The notes beneath the pieces were generated by a model. The model searched no databases and was not told the DNA's origin. It was given only the letters and a program-made list of their open reading frames with translations. From Desulfobacteraceae bacterium UBA2245 (GTDB lineage Bacteria; Desulfobacterota; Desulfobacteria; Desulfobacterales; UBA2245), in NCBI GenBank assembly GCA_002347265.1, contig DDYB01000019.1, positions 150,105 through 206,570 of the forward strand: a stretch of 56,466 nt of DNA. Reading direction: 5' to 3'. The position numbers and the translations under genes are program-made. How positions within the stretch are numbered: the stretch's first letter is position 1; every line of letters begins with the position of its first letter. This document shows positions 8,959 to 17,419 of this stretch, one piece after another.

Positions 8959-9270
8959 CTACGCTCCGATGCTTTCAATCTTGATGGCCGTAAACGTCTG
9001 CCGATGTCCCTGTTTGCGGCGATACCCTTTGCGGCGCTTGTATTTGAATACAAGGATTTTTTTAGCCTTCCCCTGTTCAACGATATGACCGCGCACCGCC
9101 ACATTGTCCAGAACCGGCTGGCCGATAGAAATATTTTCACCGTCGGAAAACAACAATACGCGGTCAAAGGTCACCGGGTTGCCGATTTCTCCGGGGATCT
9201 TTTCCACCCGCAGCACTTCGCCTTCGGAAACCTTGTACTGTTTTCCGCCAGAACTGATCACAGCGTACAT
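8959..9270 (-). CDS. rplU: Large ribosomal subunit protein bL21
   Basis: bL21 of 103 residues, binding 23S rRNA. It starts MYAVISSGGKQYKV and ends in the basic KRRKGYRRKQGHRQ segment followed by a short acidic-neutral tail. The frame is open for 21 further codons upstream, but GGAGG four bases before the ATG at 9270 and the family N-terminus fix the start. First gene of the minus-strand block; a strong promoter lies about 165 bases upstream. Confidence 0.97.
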   Translation of the reverse strand: MYAVISSGGKQYKVSEGEVLRVEKIPGEIGNPVTFDRVLLFSDGENISIGQPVLDNVAVRGHIVEQGKAKKILVFKYKRRKGYRRKQGHRQTFTAIKIESIGA

Positions 9271-9321
9271 AATGCCTCCTTCAATCCGTTTCTGTGCTCG
9301 AAAGCATTCGCATAAATTTGA

Positions 9322-9341
9322 AAGCCCCGACATCAGGGCTT
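9322..9341 (-). promoter_or_regulatory. Hairpin in the rplU leader
   Basis: The untranslated leader of the rplU message contains the stem AAGCCC/GGGCTT (9322-9327 with 9336-9341) and an 8-base loop, followed on the minus strand by TCAAATTT. It could be an attenuator or an autoregulatory L21 site. The T-tract is weak, so a terminator role is uncertain. Confidence 0.35.
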
Positions 9342-9430
9342 ATCCGGCTGGCGGCCATCGGCACGACACCGGATTGCCCTACACCCGAGGCTGATTGCGA
9401 ACGCATCATGCTCGTTTTAAAAAATGTCAA

Positions 9431-9458
9431 ATATTAAACCGTCGGCAATGTTTGTCAA
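9431..9458 (-). promoter_or_regulatory. Sigma-70-type promoter of the rplU operon
   Basis: Read on the minus strand, a perfect -35 TTGACA (9458-9453) is followed by a 16-base spacer and -10 TAATAT (9436-9431). It lies in an AT-rich stretch about 160 bases upstream of rplU. It probably drives the whole rplU to gpmI block, because the downstream genes overlap or are separated by fewer than 100 bases. Confidence 0.75.
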
Positions 9459-9542
9459 GATAAATTTATATTTACAGACAAAACACCGGCGCCTTTTGGA
9501 TTCAAAAGCCCGTATGCGCTCCCGGCAGGTCTCAGAATATGC

Positions 9543-9572
9543 TTGATCTTGAAAAAAAAAGCGTTTTATTGT
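9543..9572 (+). promoter_or_regulatory. Possible promoter of the fdhD-like gene
   Basis: TTGATC (9543-9548), an 18-base spacer containing an A9 run, and TATTGT (9567-9572) lie 80 bases before the fdhD-like start. The match is modest. The stretch 9459-9651 otherwise holds nothing recognisable. Confidence 0.35.
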
Positions 9573-9651
9573 GGTTTCTTATCATTGTCGCAAGGCCATG
9601 TAAAGTCTGGTTTTCAACGTCGGAAACATTTCAAACACAGAGAGGTTCCCC

Positions 9652-10392
9652 TTGAATTCATTCATGCCATGTCCGGTCGTTCACTGGGATGGGGCAAAGG
9701 CGCATCGAACGCATCTTGATCTGGTCGGAGAGTCGCCTTTGACCATCTATCTTCAGGATAGAATTTACCGGGTGGAAATGCGCACGCCCGGCGATGAAAT
9801 CGCTCATGCGGTCGGATTCTGCCTGTCCCGGGGAATCGTCGCAAAACCGGATGATTTTTCAGCCGTTCAACACACCCCCGATGATCCGGACACGGTTCGG
9901 CTGACGCTTTCCGCCGGCGGTCTGAAATCGGCAAACGCCGATCCGCAGGCCCCGGAATCCGGTCTTTCCCGATTTGACGACCACCTGCGCCTGAACCCGG
10001 CATCCGCTTTCGATCGCCTGATCCGGCTCGGCGATTTTCAGAAACTTAGGGAAAAAACCGGCGCCTCCCACGCGGCCGCCATTTTCAATGATCAGTTGGA
10101 GTTGATGGCTTTCGCCGAGGACGTGGGGCGTCACAATGCCCTGGATAAGGCGATCGGAAAGCTGTTTCTTGAAAACAATCTGGGCCGGGCCCGCCTGCTG
10201 GTTCTTTCTTCGAGAATCAGCTTCGAACTGGTACAGAAAGCCGCCCGGGCGCGCATTCCGGTTGTTTTTTCCATGTCGCGGCCGACCTCGCTGGCCGTCA
10301 AAACAGGAGTCGAGCTGAACATGACCCTGGCCTGCCTGTCCCGGAAAGAGGGGCTGTTTATTTTCTGCGGAAAAGAGCGGCTCTCGCTTTAA
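9652..10392 (+). CDS. fdhD: FdhD-family protein lacking the CxxC motif
   Basis: FdhD passes sulfur from a cysteine desulfurase to the Mo/W-bis-MGD cofactor of formate dehydrogenase. This 246-residue protein keeps the family core: GASHAAAIF at about 137, the FAEDVGRHNALDKAIG signature at about 156, SSRISFELVQKA, and the FSMSRPTSLAV segment. The CxxC pair expected near residues 85-110 is absent; the region reads SAGGLKSANADPQAPE. In E. coli that pair is needed for sulfur transfer, so this copy may act differently or be degenerate. TTG at 9652 with AGAGG upstream is the likely start; ATG at 9664 is an alternative. It converges on an IscU-like gene. Confidence 0.85.
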   Translation: MNSFMPCPVVHWDGAKAHRTHLDLVGESPLTIYLQDRIYRVEMRTPGDEIAHAVGFCLSRGIVAKPDDFSAVQHTPDDPDTVRLTLSAGGLKSANADPQAPESGLSRFDDHLRLNPASAFDRLIRLGDFQKLREKTGASHAAAIFNDQLELMAFAEDVGRHNALDKAIGKLFLENNLGRARLLVLSSRISFELVQKAARARIPVVFSMSRPTSLAVKTGVELNMTLACLSRKEGLFIFCGKERLSL

Positions 10393-10425
10393 CAGGGTGA
10401 TGCAAAACAGAAATCCGGCGTGCGG

Positions 10426-10812
10426 CTAGGCGCGGTCGATTCCGGCCAGGGCCTGATGGAACGCACCGGCGGCCAGCTCGGCGCAGTGCATGTGCTCGGG
10501 AGGCAGGGTTGTCAGAAATCGCGCCACATCGAGTGCGGTCAATTTCCGGGCATCCTCGACGGTTTTGCCTTCGACCAGCTCGGCCACGGCATTGGCGCAT
10601 GCATTGGTATTGAGGCATCCGCGGATTTCAAATCGGACGGATTGAATGGTCCGACCGCTCAGGGTCAGATACATTTTCACCGCATCTCCGCACCCGCTGG
10701 ATTTTTCGGCGCATCCATCGGCCTGCTCCGGCACGATCTGCCGGTCGGTGCGAAACGCCATTTCCAGAAAATTCAATGAGTATTCAGGCCATTCATCGTT
10801 CTGCTCTTGCAT
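10426..10812 (-). CDS. IscU/NifU-type iron-sulfur cluster scaffold
   Basis: This 128-residue protein matches the U-type Fe-S scaffold. It keeps the three ligand cysteines in the right order: C41 in GCGD (with D43), C66 in RGCLNTNACANA and C110 in MHCAELAA. It lacks the ferredoxin and Nfu domains of full NifU. No cysteine desulfurase gene is adjacent. AGGTGA precedes the ATG. The gene converges on fdhD; sulfur or cluster delivery to a formate dehydrogenase is a guess from this neighbourhood. Confidence 0.85.
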   Translation of the reverse strand: MQEQNDEWPEYSLNFLEMAFRTDRQIVPEQADGCAEKSSGCGDAVKMYLTLSGRTIQSVRFEIRGCLNTNACANAVAELVEGKTVEDARKLTALDVARFLTTLPPEHMHCAELAAGAFHQALAGIDRA

Positions 10813-10967
10813 TTTATTTCACCTGCCGCACGGATTTTGCCGTTGTTTTCAGATTCATCGAGGCACTTTTCAAAGTGCCGCCATTCGTTCAGCCGACAGG
10901 AATATGCAAAAAACGCCCTGAACAGTCAATTAAAAAGTGCCGCCCGCTGTTCGATAACCGTGGCCGT

Positions 10968-11115
10968 CTATTCTTTTTCCCATTTGACCTGAAACTCTAT
11001 CTCCTCTTCACCGTCAGACCGTTCGTGCTCAATTGCATCGACCAGGCGCCACGGCTTTCCCGCGAAATTCCGATTCCCTTTCCTCTTGTGCCGAACGCTC
11101 GCCGGAGTGGATGTC
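10968..11115 (-). pseudogene. Possible remnant of an amphi-Trp-type protein
   Basis: The 300 bases between the scaffold gene and the cation transporter hold no intact gene. One minus-strand frame ends in a convincing protein tail, AIEHERSDGEEEIEFQVKWE, then KE and a stop at 10968. This resembles the acidic beta-strand end of amphi-Trp domain proteins. The frame runs upstream into the transporter gene out of phase, so no start fits. The call as a decayed fragment is weak. Confidence 0.3.
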
Positions 11116-11116
11116 G

Positions 11117-11731
11117 TCAGTCTGCCGCGCGAAGCTCCGCCATGGCTGAAGAAATAACCCGTATTCCGGAACGCATCAAGAGCCACACGAGACCGAGTGC
11201 AACCAGGATATCCGGCCAGCCTGAGCCGGTGAGCCAGACGGCGCCGGCCGCCGCAAACACGGAAAGATTCGATGCGATGTCGTTTCGTGAGCACTCCCAC
11301 ACGGAGTTCATGTTTACATCTTCGTGTCGGTGCCGCCAGAGCAGGAATAGACAGATTGAGTTTGCGGCGAGACCGATAAGGCTGAACGCGCCCATGACCT
11401 CGAAGATGGGTACGCTGGGAACAAACAGCTTGTAGACAATTTGGGCCGCCACGGCGCAGGCCGCCAGGAAAATCAGGCCGCCCTTGAACAGCGCGACCCT
11501 GGCCTTGACGGCAGTGCTTCGCGAAACGGCGTACAGGCTCAGACCGTAGGTCAGGGCGTCGCCAAGATTATCCAGACTGTCTGCCAGAAGCGCCGTTGTG
11601 TTGCCGTAAAGCGCGGCCGCCGCGATGACCAGGAACATGACCGCATTGATGCCAAGCACAATTTGCAGCGTTCCCCGCTGCTTTTCACGCAGGGCATTCA
11701 AAGAACAGTTGTCATTGCAGCATCCGCTCAT
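11117..11731 (-). CDS. Cation diffusion facilitator family transporter, short form
   Basis: A 204-residue inner-membrane protein with about six predicted membrane segments. It shows CDF marks: ADSLDNLGDALTYGLSLY in the second helix (metal-site Asp pair) and SRNDIASNLSVF in the fifth. The cytoplasmic C-terminal domain of classic CDF dimers is missing; the protein ends soon after the sixth helix. The N-terminus carries a Cys cluster, CCNDNC, which may bind metal. AAGG precedes the ATG. A His-rich secreted protein gene lies 92 bases upstream on the same strand, suggesting a heavy-metal handling pair. Zn, Co, Ni or Cd export is likely; the metal cannot be read from the sequence. Confidence 0.85.
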   Translation of the reverse strand: MSGCCNDNCSLNALREKQRGTLQIVLGINAVMFLVIAAAALYGNTTALLADSLDNLGDALTYGLSLYAVSRSTAVKARVALFKGGLIFLAACAVAAQIVYKLFVPSVPIFEVMGAFSLIGLAANSICLFLLWRHRHEDVNMNSVWECSRNDIASNLSVFAAAGAVWLTGSGWPDILVALGLVWLLMRSGIRVISSAMAELRAAD

Positions 11732-11823
11732 TCTGAAACCTTGTCCGGCAAGTCAAACGCACGAAAAGTTACATGGAAATTTTCGACAAACACGCACAGG
11801 CCGAGTCGTCCCCCCCATGCACC

Positions 11824-12699
11824 CTACTCAATCTGAACCACGAATGGCACGTCGTGGATGGCGTCTGAACGCCGGAACTCCGCCCACCCTTTGTAGATTC
11901 CGGAATGCGCAAAGTGCGCTTCAAACGCCAGCGCCCCGCCCGGCGATCGCCCCTCCAGGGGATGGGAATGGACGTACTGCCTGCCGTCCCCGCTGAGGAC
12001 GACGAGGTGGCCCATGGCCCCCAGATACGGCTGAAGGTCGGAAACCGGCCGGCCCGCCGCATCGAACAGGGTAAGCGAGATCCGCGTCGTTCCCCCTGCC
12101 CTGCCGTTCTCGACGACGATGTCCGCCTCCAGTTCATCGCCCTTCACCCGCCCCGGGGCATTGGGGACAAGCGCCGTCATCGGCGGCGGGGTTCCGGCGA
12201 CGTTCACTTCGGCGATTGGCGCCGCCGGCTTTCCGCCCGCGGACTTATGATCGGCGTAAAGGCGATACATGCCGGCGGTTGGGAAGGCGTATGTTCCGGT
12301 GATGTTTCCGGCTGAATCGATCTCCGGGTGAATATGCGCAAACCGGTCCATCCGGTCGCTCACGATAATGAGGTGCAGCTTCTTTTCGTGAACCGTTTCG
12401 AAATCCTTGATGACGGCGCCGGTCTCATCATGGATCATGAGGTTCAGCGTGACGGGTTCTCCCGGTTTGACCGCAGCCGGATCGGTTGTGACCATGAGCA
12501 TCGATTCCATCTGCCCGCCGTCGTGGCCGCCGTGCGGATCCGCAATCTTCTTGCCCGAGGTGGGCGCTGCATGATCCCCGTGTCCGGCTTCCCCGGCCAT
12601 GGCCTTCCCGTGCACGCTGCAGACCAGGAAACCGGCCAGAACCAGAACCATGCACAGCCTGGGGGCGCGGCCGATCAGATGCGTCGATTTTGTGATCAT
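11824..12699 (-). CDS. Secreted His-rich protein, likely metal-binding
   Basis: This 291-residue protein has a signal peptide (hydrophobic core at about 14-30, likely cut after AMA at 33-35). A His/Asp-rich stretch follows (GHGDHAAP and DPHGGHDGG, residues 38-62), then two beta-sandwich-like halves. Each half has an aromatic/His motif, HLIIVSDRMDRFAHIHPE and GHLVVLSGDGRQYVHSHP, as in YtkA/FixH-like and copper-resistance-associated periplasmic proteins. CGAGGAG precedes the start. Placement just upstream of a CDF transporter suggests periplasmic metal binding. Exact family and metal are not certain. Confidence 0.7.
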   Translation of the reverse strand: MITKSTHLIGRAPRLCMVLVLAGFLVCSVHGKAMAGEAGHGDHAAPTSGKKIADPHGGHDGGQMESMLMVTTDPAAVKPGEPVTLNLMIHDETGAVIKDFETVHEKKLHLIIVSDRMDRFAHIHPEIDSAGNITGTYAFPTAGMYRLYADHKSAGGKPAAPIAEVNVAGTPPPMTALVPNAPGRVKGDELEADIVVENGRAGGTTRISLTLFDAAGRPVSDLQPYLGAMGHLVVLSGDGRQYVHSHPLEGRSPGGALAFEAHFAHSGIYKGWAEFRRSDAIHDVPFVVQIE

Positions 12700-12794
12700 G
12701 ATGATCTCCTCGTAAAAAACATTTTCGAAAGGTTCGGGCAGAGGCTGCAGTTCCCGGTCGCCTCAGCCGGAAACTGAGCGTCTGATCAGAGCCT

Positions 12795-13361
12795 TTACCC
12801 GTTTTTCTTGAATTTTTTGCCGGCGCTCCATGCTTTTCCGACATGATTTCCGACTCCCCAGTAATGGTTGTCCGGCATGGTCAGCGTGAACGGACTTATT
12901 TTTCTGACATCCGGTTTGCCGTCGGTCAGATAACGATCTTCCGAATATACCTCGATGATTTCCCCGATAAACAGGGTATTGGTCGGCAATCGGACCTCAT
13001 CATGAAGCCTGCAGGCCATGCAGACAGGGCATTCCTTGATTAAAGGCGCGTCTTTCAATTCACCGTAAAAAATATCGAAAAGTCCTGATTTGTCTGTTTC
13101 GCTTCCGGAAACCATTCCGCAATAGTCGGTTTTTTCAAGCATCGAGATCGAGGGAATATTGACGCTGAAGGCCTTGTGTTCTTCAATCCCCTGATTGGTA
13201 AAATGCGGCCCCAGCGCGATGCCGATCATGGGCGGCTTGGAATTGACCCTTGAAACCCATCCCACGGCCATGAAGTTTGCCCTGCCCTGCACGATCGAAC
13301 CGACCAGAACCGTCGGCATGGGGTAAACAAACGCATTGTTGTCGATTTTGATCTTTTTCAT
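12795..13361 (-). CDS. Flavin reductase-like, FMN-binding split-barrel protein
   Basis: A 188-residue protein of the flavoredoxin/flavin reductase family. The N-terminal half has PMPTVLVGSIVQGRANFMAV and the FMN-phosphate-type segment KPPMIGIALGPHFTN, followed by FSVNIPS. Two cysteines (CPVCMAC, about 122-127) are as in flavoredoxins of sulfate reducers. The frame is open much further upstream, but AAGGGGGG before the ATG at 13361 and the start of homology favour this start. Probably cytoplasmic NAD(P)H:flavin or electron-transfer protein; the partner is unknown. Confidence 0.85.
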   Translation of the reverse strand: MKKIKIDNNAFVYPMPTVLVGSIVQGRANFMAVGWVSRVNSKPPMIGIALGPHFTNQGIEEHKAFSVNIPSISMLEKTDYCGMVSGSETDKSGLFDIFYGELKDAPLIKECPVCMACRLHDEVRLPTNTLFIGEIIEVYSEDRYLTDGKPDVRKISPFTLTMPDNHYWGVGNHVGKAWSAGKKFKKNG

Positions 13362-13428
13362 GAGCCTTTCCCCCCTTGTTTGATTGACTTGCGTGCGCTC
13401 GATCCGCCCCTGCCGCCTGCCAGGCGCC

Positions 13429-13920
13429 TCACAATTCCAGCTGCATCCACACGACATCAAAATCCTCGCCGAACTTCCTTCCAATCCGCCGGAATCGCCC
13501 GCACTCCTTGAAACCATGCTTCCTGTGAAACCGCAGACTCCCCTCGTTTCGAGAGGATATGTTCGCCAGCAGCGTATCGATGCCCTGTTTCCTGGCCGCC
13601 GATTTGAATTGTTCGAGTATTGCTGCGCCGATCCCTTTGCCCGTATGATCCGGCAGTATGAAGTACGTGATTTCCGCGGCGCGGCTAAAAACCCGGCCGG
13701 CGCGATACGCATGCAGGAAGGCAAATCCCGCGATCTTTTCAGCATCATCCTTGATTGCGACAGCGGGGTAGCCCCGCGTCATATTCAGAAAACAATCAAA
13801 GAACTCGTAGCCCACCGGTTCCTCCGGATAAGCCGCAAAGCTGCCGGCAATGTAGTGGTTGAAGATATCGATCACCGCGGTTCGATGCCGGTCTATGACC
13901 TTCTCAAATTGGTATGCCAT
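13429..13920 (-). CDS. GNAT family N-acetyltransferase (phosphinothricin acetyltransferase-like)
   Basis: This 163-residue GNAT protein has the acetyl-CoA loop in YFILPDHTGKGIGAAILEQF (R/Q-x-x-G-x-G/A-type) and a C-terminal NEGSLRFHRKHGFKECG. The FNHYIAGSFAAYPEEPV N-terminus resembles phosphinothricin or methionine-sulfone acetyltransferases (Pat/MddA/YncA). The substrate cannot be assigned. It lies 67 bases upstream of the flavin reductase on the same strand. Confidence 0.85.
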   Translation of the reverse strand: MAYQFEKVIDRHRTAVIDIFNHYIAGSFAAYPEEPVGYEFFDCFLNMTRGYPAVAIKDDAEKIAGFAFLHAYRAGRVFSRAAEITYFILPDHTGKGIGAAILEQFKSAARKQGIDTLLANISSRNEGSLRFHRKHGFKECGRFRRIGRKFGEDFDVVWMQLEL

Positions 13921-14190
13921 CGCCTTCGTCCTTTACTGATTGCTTTTCCAGGAGATCGCCGCGCCCGGCATTTCTGCCGGCGATCAATCACACATTGTTT
14001 TGCGCGGCACGAACGGAAAGAATATCCGCTTTTTGTAAATGATTCGAGTGGTTCCCGATATTTCGACACTATGTTCCTCCTGATGGAAAATCAACCCAAT
14101 TTTCGCCATGATCCCGAGCTTGACAGCGGTCAGGCGGATGCCGAATGCCGGCTCATCAAGCCCATGAAGCAACAATGCAAAAAACAGGGG
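13921..14190. other. Intergenic stretch without a recognised gene
   Basis: The stretch between the divergent acetyltransferase and restriction-modification genes has open frames on both strands, but none with a ribosome site or recognisable protein. Only the promoter at its right end stands out. Confidence 0.5.
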
Positions 14191-14218
14191 TGCGTCAAGG
14201 CCGGCCTTCTGCTATAGT
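14191..14218 (+). promoter_or_regulatory. Possible promoter of the type IIG gene
   Basis: TATAGT at 14213-14218 with a weak -35 TGCGTC (14191-14196) and 16-base spacing. Transcription would begin near 14225. That excludes the TTG at 14228 as a useful start and supports translation from ATG 14267. Confidence 0.45.
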
Positions 14219-14266
14219 GTTTTTTCGTTGCGAGACCACCCTTCAATACAACAGCGGATTTCTGAT

Positions 14267-17200
14267 ATGAGCGCATCCGACCGGATTAAAAGGCTGACCG
14301 AAACGTTTGACTGCAACCTGGAATCGTACAAGCGGGGTTCGTTCAATGAAGCCCAGGCGCGCATCGAATTCATAAACCCCTTTTTCGAGGAACTGGGCTG
14401 GGATATCGACAACCGGCAGGGCTATTCCGAGGCCTACAAGGAAGTCATTCATGAAGACGCCATCAAGGTCGGCGGGATCACCAAGGCGCCGGATTACTGC
14501 TTCCGGATCGGCGGAGTCCGCAAGTTTTTCCTGGAAGCCAAACAACCGTCCATCAACCTTCAGGAAGACATTCATCCGGCCTACCAGCTGCGCCGGTACG
14601 GCTGGAGCGCCAAGCTGCCCCTCTGCATTCTGACGGACTTCGAGGAGTTCGCCGTTTACGACTGCCGCGTCAAACCCCAGAAAACCGACAAGGTCTCCCA
14701 TTCCCGCATCCTCTACCTCAGATACACGGATTATGCGGACCGATGGGATGAGATCGCCGGCATATTTTCCCGAGAAGCCATTCTGAAGGGCTCTTTCGAC
14801 AAATACATCGAGTCCAACAAAAACAAGAAGGGCACCACCGAGGTCGACGCCGCGTTTCTTCAGGAAATCGAACGCTGGCGGGAGCTTCTGGCCCGCAACA
14901 TCGCCCTGCGCAACCCGGACCTCTCGCAGCGGGAGCTGAATTTCTCCGTTCAGCAGACCATTGACCGGATCGTGTTTCTGCGCATCTGCGAGGACCGGGG
15001 CATGGAGCCTTACGGGGCGTTGATGGCGCTTCAGAACGGGGAAAACGTTTACAACCGGCTGTTTGCGCTTTTCAATAAGGCGGACGAGAAATACAATTCC
15101 GGGCTGTTTCATTTCAACCGGGAAAAGGGCCGGGAAAATTTCGACCGCCTGACGCCTGCCTTGCGGATGGACGACAAGCCGTTAAAGGATATTTTCAAAA
15201 ACCTCTATTACCCGGACAGCCCCTACGAATTTTCCGTTCTCTCGGCCGATATTCTGGGCCAGGTCTATGAAAAATTTCTGGGCAAGGTCATCCGCCTCAC
15301 CAGCGGGCATCAGGCGAAAATCGAGGAAAAACCCGAGGTCCGCAAGGCGGGCGGGGTTTACTACACGCCGGGCTACATCGTGGACTATATTGTTCAAAAC
15401 ACCGTGGGCAAACTGGTGGAAGGCAAAAAGCCCGGCCCCAGGGGCGGGGTCAGCCATCTGAAAATACTGGACCCGGCCTGCGGTTCGGGCTCGTTTCTGA
15501 TCGGCGCGTATCAGTTTCTGCTGGACTGGCACCGGGATCAATACATTCAGGATGGCCCGGAAAACTGGTCCAAAGGCAAAACCCCCTGCATCTACCAGTC
15601 CCCGAAAGGCGAATGGCGGCTGACCACCGGCGAGCGCAAGCGGATTCTGCTGAACAACATTTACGGGGTGGACATCGATCATCAGGCGGTGGAGGTAACC
15701 AAGCTGTCCCTGCTGCTCAAGATGCTGGAAGGCGAGGACGAGCAGAGCATCGGCAAGCAGATGCTCCTGTTTCAGGAGCGGGTCCTGCCGGACCTGTCGC
15801 ACAACATCAAATGCGGCAACTCCCTGATCGGACCGGATTTCTACGACCACCAGCAGGCCAGCCTCTTTGACGAAGCGGAAATCTATCGGGTCAACGCCTT
15901 TGATTGGAACGCCGAATTTCCGGAAATCATGAAGGAAGGCGGGTTTGACGCGGTGATCGGCAATCCGCCGTATATAAGAATACAGGGAATGAAAGAATGG
16001 GCACCTACCGAAGTAGAATTTTACAAACAGAGATACAAGTCGGCCAGCAAGGGCAATTATGATATTTATGTTGTTTTTGTTGAACGAGCGCTTCAATTGC
16101 TCAATAAACAGGGGCGAATAGGCTACATTCTGCCGCACAAGTTTTTCCAGGCCAAGTATGGCGAGCCATTGCGAGAATTGATTTCAAGTGGAAAACACCT
16201 ATCCGATATTGTCCACTTTGGCGACCAGCAGGTCTTTGCAGGAGCGACAACTTATACCTGTTTGCTGTTTATTAATAAAGCAGCCAATGATTGTTTTTAT
16301 TACACCGAGGCTCACAACATAGATGACTGGCGAAGGGGGGGAGCGGTCGGCGGGAACGAAATTCTCGCTCAAAAAGCGATAGCCAGCGAGTGGAACTTTG
16401 TAGTCGGGCCAGGAACGATGCTTTTTGAGCGACTGAGCAAAATGACGGTTAAGTTGGGAAACATAGCTCATATTTTCGTAGGTACGCAGACGAGTGCAGA
16501 TACAGTTTTTGTGTTGGAGAATTGTTACAAAGATGGAGACTATGTTATTGGCGTCTGCAAGGCTACAGTTGAACAAGTTCGAATTGAAGAAGGTATTGTC
16601 AAGCCTTTTTTGCGGGGAAAAGATATTCGTCGATATGAGCCTCTCAAAGCTACCGCCCTGCTCATATGTCCCTATCATATCACAGAGAATAAATTCGGGT
16701 TGATGACGGAAGCGGATTTATCAGAAACATATCCACTAGGTTATGCTTACTTGCTGTCACATAAAGTTACCTTAATGGCCCGAGAAAAAGGCAAATTCAA
16801 GGGTTCCAATTGGTTCGCTTTTGGGTACCCCAAGAGTATGACACTGTTTCAGCTTCCGAAGCTTGTCGTGCCTGACTATAACAACGTCGCTTCGTTTACA
16901 CTGGATAATCGTGGGCATTTTTATAAAACCGGATATGGGGTCATCCTTCAAAATGAGGTCAAGGAATCTCCGTTATATGTATTGGGTTTGCTCAACACGG
17001 GCCTTCTTTTTCAGTATCTGCTTCGAATAGGAACGACTTTGCGGGGTGGGTATGTGCGGTTTTGGACCCAATTCATCGAGCAACTTCCCATCCGTACCAT
17101 CAACTTCGATAATCCCGCCGACGTCGCCCGGCACGATCAGATCGTCGGCCTGGTCAACAACATGCTGGAGCTGAACCGAAAACTGGCCGAATCCAGAATT

Positions 17201-17323
17201 CCCCAGACCAGGGAGGTGCTGAAGCGGCAGATCGAATCCACGGACCGGCAGATCGATCAGCTCGTGTATCAGTTGTACGATCTGACGGAAGAGGAGATCG
17301 GAATCGTGGAATCGCAAACCTGA
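14267..17323 (+). CDS. Type IIG (Eco57I-like) restriction-modification enzyme
   Basis: One 1018-residue protein carries both cutting and methylation. The N-terminal nuclease site is PD at 75-76 followed by LEAKQ (E90, K92). A helical connector follows, then the N6-adenine methylase with SAM motif I DPACGSGSFL (402-411) and catalytic NPPY (566-569). The rest is the target-recognition domain, ending in a coiled-coil-like tail. No separate methylase or specificity gene is adjacent, as expected for this class. From about 15,970 to 17,090 the DNA becomes clearly AT-richer than the GC-rich flanks, suggesting exchange of the recognition domain. A TTG 13 codons upstream is the alternative start. The recognition site cannot be predicted. 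Confidence 0.92.
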   Translation: MSASDRIKRLTETFDCNLESYKRGSFNEAQARIEFINPFFEELGWDIDNRQGYSEAYKEVIHEDAIKVGGITKAPDYCFRIGGVRKFFLEAKQPSINLQEDIHPAYQLRRYGWSAKLPLCILTDFEEFAVYDCRVKPQKTDKVSHSRILYLRYTDYADRWDEIAGIFSREAILKGSFDKYIESNKNKKGTTEVDAAFLQEIERWRELLARNIALRNPDLSQRELNFSVQQTIDRIVFLRICEDRGMEPYGALMALQNGENVYNRLFALFNKADEKYNSGLFHFNREKGRENFDRLTPALRMDDKPLKDIFKNLYYPDSPYEFSVLSADILGQVYEKFLGKVIRLTSGHQAKIEEKPEVRKAGGVYYTPGYIVDYIVQNTVGKLVEGKKPGPRGGVSHLKILDPACGSGSFLIGAYQFLLDWHRDQYIQDGPENWSKGKTPCIYQSPKGEWRLTTGERKRILLNNIYGVDIDHQAVEVTKLSLLLKMLEGEDEQSIGKQMLLFQERVLPDLSHNIKCGNSLIGPDFYDHQQASLFDEAEIYRVNAFDWNAEFPEIMKEGGFDAVIGNPPYIRIQGMKEWAPTEVEFYKQRYKSASKGNYDIYVVFVERALQLLNKQGRIGYILPHKFFQAKYGEPLRELISSGKHLSDIVHFGDQQVFAGATTYTCLLFINKAANDCFYYTEAHNIDDWRRGGAVGGNEILAQKAIASEWNFVVGPGTMLFERLSKMTVKLGNIAHIFVGTQTSADTVFVLENCYKDGDYVIGVCKATVEQVRIEEGIVKPFLRGKDIRRYEPLKATALLICPYHITENKFGLMTEADLSETYPLGYAYLLSHKVTLMAREKGKFKGSNWFAFGYPKSMTLFQLPKLVVPDYNNVASFTLDNRGHFYKTGYGVILQNEVKESPLYVLGLLNTGLLFQYLLRIGTTLRGGYVRFWTQFIEQLPIRTINFDNPADVARHDQIVGLVNNMLELNRKLAESRIPQTREVLKRQIESTDRQIDQLVYQLYDLTEEEIGIVESQT

Positions 17324-17419
17324 AAACGCATGGCGAGCGGCCCGCCCTGGCGCCGCCGCTCGCTTTATCCGGTGTTTCAACCGGCAACGCGGATAGAAGA
17401 TCGGAAAGGAGAACTCAAG

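Noticed and set aside
13984..14175. 63-codon minus-strand frame between the acetyltransferase and type IIG genes
   Set aside because: No ribosome site, atypical composition, no recognisable motif.
14228..14266. TTG start for the type IIG enzyme 13 codons upstream
   Set aside because: The likely -10 box TATAGT ends at 14218, leaving no room for a leader, and the conserved N-terminus begins at ATG 14267.
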